Shown here: piece after piece, positions 56,906 to 64,000 of the stretch
How positions within the stretch are numbered: position 1 is the first letter of the stretch
Layout of the letters: each line of letters begins with the position of its first letter
Assembly (NCBI GenBank): GCA_947579665.1
Contig: OX388344.1
Coordinates: 8,426,346-8,490,345, forward strand
From: Sympetrum striolatum
Taxonomy: Eukaryota; Arthropoda; Insecta; Odonata; Libellulidae
Direction: 5' to 3'
Length of the DNA: 64,000 bases
Made by a program: the position numbers and the translations under genes
The notes under the pieces: model-generated
What the model was told of the DNA's origin: nothing
Databases searched by the model: none
Seen by the model: the letters and a program-made list of their open reading frames with translations, nothing else

Positions 56906-58500
56906 GTTGGTTCACTTCGGAATTCAATTCTTATTTGAGGGTGTCTCTGGTCGTGCCAACTTTAATTGAGGTTGAAATTCTTAGGAATGATGCTTCTCAA
57001 GTAAGTGCATAGAGAAATTAGAAGCATGGGAACCATTTTTAAAACATTGCTTGCATTCCTTAATATGGGTGTGTAAATTCCTACCTCTTTGCCCTATGTA
57101 AATAGCCCCACAATCATTACAGATTAATTTATAAATACTGGATTTGAGAGAAGAATCAACTTTAATATTTGATAGTATTTTACCCACACTATGTAGTGTG
57201 TAAATGGTATGTTTGTGGTTAGGAGGAAGAGAATTTGCTATACCCTAACTAATTGGACCCATGAAAGGAATTTTAACCCATTTTTTAATATTATTATTTA
57301 TAGTGAGGGTGTGGTAAATGTAAGCCATATTTTCTTTGCTTCTCAGTGAGAATATGCTCAATGAGGGAAGAGGATTTGCAACAGCAATTTGTTTGATAAT
57401 CCCTATTTCCTTGAAAAACTACTTAGATTGGTAATCTATGTATTAAGCTATGAAAAGCAGTGTGTTTGCACAGGATTAGGGCATTAGAATAATTGTGCAT
57501 GGTGTGGTCAGTGTAAGTCGCTTTACCAAAAATGGAGAAATCAATTGAGTTACTAACTTTTGACAGTTTGAGATCAAGAAAGTTTAAAGTGTTATCCATT
57601 TCAAATTCACAGGTGAGTTTTATGTTACTGTGGACTGTATGTAAGAAGAAAATAAATAAATCCAATTGTCTCATTGAGCCAATGATATCATCAACACATC
57701 ATAACCAAATATCAACATGTTTTAACAGATTGTATTGTGAGGAAAATATTTGGCTCCAAGGTGGTTAACAAAAATTTCATCTAACAAAGGGGAAATAGAT
57801 AACACATAGCTAAGCCTTCAGGCTGGGAACTGTTATTGAATGAAAAATAGTTGTGTGAAATACACAAGTCACTTAACAATAAATCTTCATCAATAACATC
57901 GACGATAACATTTTTAGCTCTCAGAAAGTCTTTTAGGACTTCTTTCTTAGGAACATTGGGAAATAGATTCACAATATCGAAGGAAACTAGTTTGGAATTG
58001 TCCAAAAGTCTTTCTTTTTTAAATTTAGCCGCTAGATCTCATTTTAACTCTGTTATTTGGAATAGGACATTTCTAAGCATCGCATCCAAATGTGAAGCCA
58101 GTTTATTCATGGACGAAGACACGCTGGAAACCACAGGCCGAATAGGGAAGTTATGTCAATAAAGCATACGATGGTGGGGGGAGTGAAATTAAGTTAAGCA
58201 CTTAATAATAGCACTCATCAATAAAACAGCGGTACACTTTCTCATAATTTGTTTCTCTTAGTTGTTATATAAAGTAGTAGTATCATCTTTGAGAACCTGA
58301 ACAATTGATTTTACAGTTTATACTCTTATCTAATTAATCTTTCTTGTCAATGATAACCAAACATCTCCCTTTGTCTTTTATAGATAAAATCAAGTAATTG
58401 TGCTATTCATCAACCATTGAAATTTTCTTATACACATTACTAATGGTAAATTATTCTTTAATTCGTAAATTTATACATAATTTATTATATTAGAACATTA
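56906..58500 (-). pseudogene. Penelope-like retroelement (reverse transcriptase + GIY-YIG) in SmB intron 3
   Basis: On the - strand, from right to left: LVSFDIVNLFPNVPKKEVL and the YFSFNNS...QPEGLAM block (58,005-57,781). Then comes HVDIWL-stop-CVDDIIGS, the catalytic box at 57,687-57,701, where CGA has become TGA and the usual YVDD reads CVDD. LTCEFEMDNTLNFLDLKLSK and FHSLIHRL follow (57,674-57,423). Finally a GIY-YIG domain reads SIYKLICNDCGAIYIGQRGR and RGRNLHTHIKE (57,187-56,981). Penelope-like elements combine such an RT with GIY-YIG. Stops show it is inactive. The 3' end lies only about 75 bases from SmB exon 3. Confidence 0.85.
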
Positions 58501-59539
58501 TATTTATTTAATTTAACTCCATTTTAAAAATATTTCAAGGTGTTACTTAGTATATATGAATGAAAGAAAATTGAAAGTCCTTATTACAATACTTGATAAT
58601 TTAGTTTATTTTGCAGTATTACAATCTACACCTATATTCAGCATCTGTTTCCCACACATCCACCTCTTGCAACAAAAGCAAAAGAATTTTGTCTTTATTT
58701 CCTCAATCAATTTATTTATTTATTTCAATCAATCATCATAAAAAAATACTATTTTAGTTTTTGCAGATTCAATACATTTGCCCAAAAATCTCCACGCATA
58801 CAGATCTGTCAATGCAGTAACTTGGATGACTTTGAATTTCTTAGATATGGAAAGAAAAATATTAACTCCAGAACAATGTAAAGGCTGAATCATCTAAAGA
58901 AATGTTTTCTACCGATTTAAAGCTGTCCATAAATACAGAGAATAAATTATCACATCAAACAGATCATGTAAACTATCTCAATATATCCGGTATTTAAATA
59001 AGTCTAAATAAAAGTGAAACATGCAGTGAATAACGGTAATGTTAAGAGCAACTAAACAATCTCATAAATATGCTTGAGTATATTAGAAGTATGTCAAACC
59101 CATCGTATCATGCGAGCGATAGATATCAAACTTAATTTATAGCAATTCGAACAGTAAAACCTTGACTTCCCACTTTGGCGTCGGGGGCGTCCGAGCCCCC
59201 AGCCGAATTAACGAAAAATAAATCCTTCTACTTCCGTATTTGACGGGTTGCATACCCCTTAAAATTTAATTATTAATATTTTCGTAAGGGAACCCGGGAA
59301 ATAATTTTATTGCAGCCGGTGGATGCAAGAAGAAGCCTCGGCAGAAGATAGAGTGTGTACTACAGGTGGTACACGGGAAGGATAGGCATCTACCACTGGT
59401 GGTACACTATGTTGCACATGTGTGAAATATCTCGATGATGAACTTTGTGTAATTAATTTGCCTTATATCAAATTCATCAATGTAGCAATTTGACGTATAT
59501 GCTCTTGATTCCTGATCATCATGGTGTGTTTATTTGCAG
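58501..59539. other. SmB intron 3, 3' part
   Basis: AT-rich sequence with one GC-richer block at 59,160-59,220 (GGCGTCGGGGGCGTCCGAGC). Short direct repeats GGTGGTACAC occur at about 59,367-59,376 and 59,399-59,408. No additional exon matches SmB. Ends in TTATTTGCAG. Confidence 0.45.
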
Positions 59540-59719
59540 GTCTGCAGGGTCCAGTGAGGGGAGTTGGTGGGCCATCGCAGCAGGTGATGACCCCAGCAGG
59601 AAGAGCAGGGCCTCAGGTTTCAGCACCTCCACAGATCCGCCCTCAACAGCCTCCACCTCCTCGTATGCCTGTTGGAGGCCCTCCTCCTGGAATGATGGCT
59701 CCTCCACCTGGAATGATGG
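59540..59719 (+). CDS. SmB: SmB coding exon 4 (Pro/Gly-rich tail)
   Basis: The exon completes a Gly codon and reads [18 protein letters not shown], then [19 protein letters not shown] and [12 protein letters not shown]. This is the proline/methionine/glycine-rich tail of SmB, whose arginines are methylated in other species. Residues 124-183. It ends ATGATGG|GTGAGC, phase 1, with a good donor. SmB of other animals is about 200-240 residues, so a short terminal exon is still needed. None was found up to 64,000. If the donor is not used, the frame would end at 59,785-59,787 with a non-conserved tail. Confidence 0.88.
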
Positions 59720-59789
59720 GTGAGCTTTTCCTTAAGCTCTTGTTAATCAATTTTGATGCTAGGACGATGCAAAAGTCTCCAATTTAAAA

Positions 59790-60230
59790 TACGTTGGAGT
59801 GATTTTCATTATTTTTTTTGATGCGCTTATCAAAATGATAAGAAGTTCTTGCTTAGCTAACAGATGTATAATATGACTTGGTTTAACAAAAAAAATTACA
59901 TAAGACCATACTGTTCCTGGGATCGATGCCAGAGCACATTAAAATTTCTCACATAAGGAATATGAGGGAAAAGTAGGACGTTGTTTGAGGCAGTTGCAGC
60001 AAATATTTCTGCTTGAATTTTCACACATGGTTAAAGATGGTGATCTTCTGTTGGTCTGCATAGTAATTATCACCAGGAAGACCTGGGTTCGATGCTGGAT
60101 GGAGAAATAGCAGCGAATTTCAAGAATATTTTCAATACTTTTTCTACTTTTGAGGACCCTCTCTATATGATGTTGACTTGAAATTTGTGTTATCAACATG
60201 CTTGCAGGATGCAAGCAACATTTTACGTGA
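59790..60230. repeat. B-box-like 166-bp repeat, two units
   Basis: CCTGGGATCGATGCCAG at 59,916 and ACCTGGGTTCGATGCTGG at 60,081, 165 bases apart. The spacer shares AATATTTCTGCTTGAATTTTC with 54.9 kb. A palindromic GCTTGCAGGATGCAAGC follows at about 60,201-60,217. Lies in the presumed SmB intron 4. Confidence 0.7.
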
Positions 60231-60292
60231 CGTCACACTTCGCATGGTTCATCTTCTGAACAGTCGTGGTTGGTGCTGAAGCAAAGTCAGCT

Positions 60293-60333
60293 TCCCCCTC
60301 CACCACTCTCAACGTGATAGTGGTGGAGGGGGG
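60293..60333. repeat. Strong hairpin, 14-bp arms
   Basis: CCCCCTCCACCACT, 11-base spacer, AGTGGTGGAGGGGG, flanked by GCTT/AGCC. It is GC-rich in an AT-rich intron, next to the repeat at 60.2 kb. Function unknown. Confidence 0.75.
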
Positions 60334-60929
60334 AGCCTCTCGCTTCTTTCCTCGGCAGTATCTGAATTATATTCAGGATGTGAAGGATTCACATTCACAA
60401 GCCTGAAAGGTGGGATTAATTCCCAATTACAGCTTTCTTTCAGAAATATTAATGTATTTATTGATTGATTTCACAAAAAGTAATCACTTTCAGTCAATCT
60501 TGTGATCCGACGACTAATTGAATTACTTCCAATGTGTTTACACTTCAATTAAGTCCCATTTTAAGATATTCACATGTCTTAGAGTAAAGTGATCATTGTG
60601 AAAATGTCAGCCTAAAGGTTTAAAATTTAATTTTAAAATGAATAGTAAATTAATGCTCTAAAAGGCAAAGAAAGGACACGTTTTAATCTTTCATAATTAT
60701 TCTTATTCACAAAAATCAAAATTTATTTAAATACATCCACTGAAGTGGTGTTTGAAAACATTGAGCAACACAGAGTGATACGTTGCACGCTCGGCAGAAG
60801 TAAAATATGTCCCAATCGGATTCCATATAGCGTCTCGGTTTTGGCAGATCAATTCACACTGTTTGTAGTGCGAACTGTAAAATTCTTATATGAAATGTAT
60901 TTATCTCTATTCACATGCTGGATTTTATG

Positions 60930-61310
60930 TTTGCATTAAATCTAAAGAGGGATTCAAAATAAATCTTAAAAATCACTGCAATGCATTTTAAATAAGAGAA
61001 TATTTGCCCTGACCTAGCGTTGAACCAAGGATAAGCTTCAAAGATATCTTTGTGGTTTTTGTCGGATTTGCATGACTTTCAGCAATCCCTCAAATTTCAA
61101 CTCTAATTTACTGGGAAGGGCCTCAATTTTTTCGAAAATCCCTGCACAATACATCCTTATGGATAAAATCAAGACTTCAGGATCTTCTGGCATTGAACCC
61201 ATGACACTGAGGTTCAAAGTCACTTTTTTTCTGGCAGTTACATGCTATGGCCAGTTTGTCATAAAAATTTCAAGTTAGTGACATTCGTAGAATATTTTGA
61301 TCCCTTATAT
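60930..61310. repeat. B-box-like 166-bp repeat, reverse orientation
   Basis: CCTAGCGTTGAACCAAGG at about 61,013-61,030 and GGCATTGAACCCATG at about 61,189, with neighbouring sequence matching 24.6-24.8 kb and 55.4-55.7 kb (TATTTGCCCTGACCTAG). The spacing is again about 170 bases. Confidence 0.65.
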
Positions 61311-64000
61311 ACCGGGTGTCCCAAAAAGTAGTGATAATCGGAAGCACAGAGCTCCTCTTGGGCTACTTAAATTTGGTTTACCCCTTTGGTTGTCTGCGTT
61401 TTATTTGTTTTTGAGTTACAAAATTTTTTCATATTTTGAAAAAAAATTTGGCTTTCAGGACATTTTTTTGTTATGGCAACATAAATAATTAAGGTGCAAG
61501 GTTTATTTTTTCTCCAAATAACTTAATAGTTGCTTTAACCGATGCAAAAACATTTGTTGCCATAGCTGCTTCAGTTCAGTCAGAATTAAACTTCAGCTTT
61601 CAAAAACTGTGACGTCATGAATTGATCAAAATCTTTGATGCCATTTAAAAATAAACGTCATATTTTTTTGGTGACTACGTTATAAACTTGCTCAATTTAT
61701 TTAGCTATTTAATCCAAAAACTTTATTGAGCTATCTTTATGACAACATATTTCAAATTAGATTTAAAACATTTTAAGTCAAAGATTCTCAGTTTTAACGG
61801 ATGAGTCAAAACATCATTGTAACTCAAATTGGTGATATTTATTTATTTAATTATCCAAACTACAGAATGTTTTTCTAATTGGCATCGCTTTGGCACTTTC
61901 CCGGGGTAATAAGAAATACCACTTCGCCCCTCGTTACTAGGCAAAGTCAACAACTATATCCCTCCCTAGTATTACAATGTAGGAGCCATTGTTGGCTAAG
62001 CTTTCTCAACAATGCATACCGCGATCATTTCAATTACCACACAGCCATTAAGATAACTATTTTTTAATCTTACCTTGAAAATTTTCCCAATTTACCAGCT
62101 AATTACTATGTATGTGGAAGGATCTGGCACATAGTCTTTTTAAGGATGATAGCGACCATTTTGTATTTTCCATAGCAAGATTAACAACCTTAATATTCAC
62201 ATTCAACGGAGCACGAAGGTACTTCACGAATTCTGCTACTGCGTCTTCATTTTCAAGGAATAACATATCCTATTCTATATTATATGGTTGAAATTAGGTT
62301 ATTCTATCGTATATTGGGTGAAATAATGGAAATATCCGCCTTATTTCTATCACTGAGTAACAAGGAAAATATATATGAAAAAAATTAAAATAAGATATGA
62401 GAATTACTCGAAAACAGCGGGTTATTCCTGAAAGATTCGGTGTAGCCTGGGTGTGTAATGTGGGGTTGCCTATACACAGATTGTCTATTTTCTGTCAATT
62501 ATTGCAACAAAACTAAGGCCCATTTAGACGAACGGCAATACAGTTTTTCAATACTCTACTTCCTGCATCACCCCATGTTCATAAAAATCCCCGGAGAAAA
62601 GTGAGTCTTCCCTTGTAAGATGCTCCTGCTTGTAAGAGGATCTCTTTGATGCTCCTTTCACGAAATAATAAATGGATGGATTTGTAAATTGAATAGTTAA
62701 TTACAAAACAGTGTTGATTTTGAATTTTGTGAGATGAGATGTGTTAATTAAACTTCAGAATGATGTAAATGGTACTTACTTGGCTAGTGAACAGAAATTT
62801 TCAGAATTGCGAGATGAAGAAACGTTGGTATGATATTCCTCTTGGGCTTCTTCTTCTTTTTGGAGTTTTGATAAGCGTAAATTACAAAAGTAATTGTCCT
62901 TGCATATGTGGCATCGAACACCTTCGTCCCATTCTATGGAAAGCTTCCCAAAATAACGCCACGCAAAGCTCGTTTTACATGAGCTGTACAACAGATAAAC
63001 AATATATTTACAAATGTCTACCTTAAAATCGCCTACAGGCACTTCCAAAGTCATGAAATCAATTGCAAAATTGCAAGCGAAGTGTGAGGACACACGAAGC
63101 AAGCAAACTGGCAGTGAGAGTGGTGTGCTTGTGGAAATTAATCCTAATCGTATCATGTATCGATATCACATAGTACTCAGCGCCCTAGTGTAAAGCCCGA
63201 GGTGAGTTCAATCAGTTCAAAGCGTATCTCTTCGAAGTACTTGTCAGCACATTTCCAATTGTGGGACTTTGTTTTTAAATCCAAGCCACGCCGCTGCCGA
63301 TAAATTTCTGATGGCACGCTATAGTGTTTTCTTCGGTGGCATGGCATAATCAGCGCGGTGCCCACCTCTACTCAGAAGAGATTAGGCTTCCAATACAACA
63401 CACCTCAACACTTTTTCCAAGTCCTTTTCCCAAAGACCAACTACAGAACATCAACGGTACCAACAACTGAATAATACTTTACATTCTATTTCTATGTTTC
63501 ACCTTATTCATTAGTGTGCAATGGATGCAAAAAGGTAAACAATTTACAATGAATGAAATTATTTAGAATTTTCAAAAGATGACCTTGTAAAGCGGGAGTT
63601 CATAAAGTGAGGTTATTCGGTATGTCCAGGGAGTGGATTGCAAGATTGAAGGAAACAATCTTTACATTTTTGGACCAATTAGAGAATATTTGGACCAATC
63701 CAATTTGCCCTCTATAAATTGCTCAAAATCATTCTTCCACATGCTAAAGCTAGTTGAACTGTTTTCTTTCTGCGTGAAAACTGAGAGAACACTGCAGTGA
63801 AAATAAAATATCGAGTAATTTAGTGCAACGATGGACAAAGGAGTAACTGTAAACATTCATTAAACCCATATGGATGTTCTGGAAAAGATTGAGTCGTAGG
63901 TAAGAGAAAATGAGGAAAAAACTGGAATTTAATTTTGATTTGTAGAAAGTAATCACAGTTTTAAATAGTTTCACAGGAGAAAAGTACAGCCTATTGTTTG
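61311..64000. other. No recognisable gene; presumed SmB intron or flank
   Basis: It begins with TATACCGGGTGTCCCAAAAAG, a sequence common at ends of insect interspersed repeats. The matching partner end was not found. Frames at 62,769-63,156 on both strands overlap and show no known domain. Nothing resembles the missing SmB terminal exon. Confidence 0.4.

Noticed and set aside
59350..59410. CRISPR-like or tandem array from GGTGGTACAC repeats
   Set aside because: Only two copies and a eukaryotic context.
61311..61331. Transposon terminus ACCGGGTGTCCCAAAAAG
   Set aside because: No partner inverted repeat or target duplication found, so no element boundaries are claimed.
62769..63156. Overlapping open frames on both strands that might be a small gene
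   Set aside because: No domain, no splice or start context, and the two strands are shadows of each other.

Overview
The window looks like a stretch of a large, transposon-rich arthropod genome, almost certainly an insect. It carries two recognisable host genes, both on the + strand and both with introns. The first is Kr-h1 (Kruppel homolog 1), the juvenile-hormone early-response zinc-finger repressor. The second is SmB/SNRPB, a core spliceosomal Sm protein. The species cannot be fixed from the sequence. Kr-h1, intact and decayed non-LTR retrotransposons, Penelope-like elements and many hAT copies would suit several hemimetabolous insects.

1-22 kb is a graveyard of nested mobile elements. 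It holds a 4.2 kb inverted-repeat transposon split by a 2.2 kb hAT-like element with a perfect 8-bp target duplication. Next come a decayed hAT transposase with a recognisable intron, an unclassified transposon gene split by a second hAT with its own 8-bp duplication, two LINE remnants, and a full-length but broken ZBED/SCAND3-type hAT. A 290-bp palindrome carries two hammerhead-like motifs in opposite orientation. 22.9-26.4 kb is a repeat field in which a tRNA B-box-like motif recurs at about 166-bp spacing, followed by a dead LINE.

30-46 kb is the Kr-h1 locus. A CpG-rich domain (about 30.0-37.6 kb) contains two alternative first coding exons (31,813-31,852 and 34,950-35,019). Both end in phase 1 and both join to the same main exon (40,425-42,757) through a shared Asp-Arg-Leu-Trp-Ala-Arg junction. 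The main exon encodes eight C2H2 fingers and the conserved C-terminal region. The nonamer CTCCACGTG, which resembles the core of juvenile-hormone response elements, occurs upstream and downstream of the first of these exons. The likely 3'UTR contains an 8-mer match to the miR-2/miR-13 seed.

46-52 kb is transposon material: a palindromic element, a LINE, a Penelope-like C-terminal fragment followed by a hammerhead-like motif, and another palindromic hammerhead element. 52-59.8 kb is SmB: exon 1 ends at the ATG, exons 2-4 code for residues 2-183, and the end of the gene lies beyond 64 kb or was not found. Intron 2 contains a TA-flanked pogo/mariner-like element filled with the 166-bp repeat. 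Intron 3 contains a Penelope-like reverse transcriptase/GIY-YIG fragment starting about 75 bp after exon 3. The last 4 kb holds more of the repeat, a strong hairpin and no gene I recognise.

The most interesting cross-cutting signal is a family of seven hammerhead-ribozyme-like motifs. In three of them the conserved G of the GAAA core appears to have been lost by a CpG-to-CpA change.
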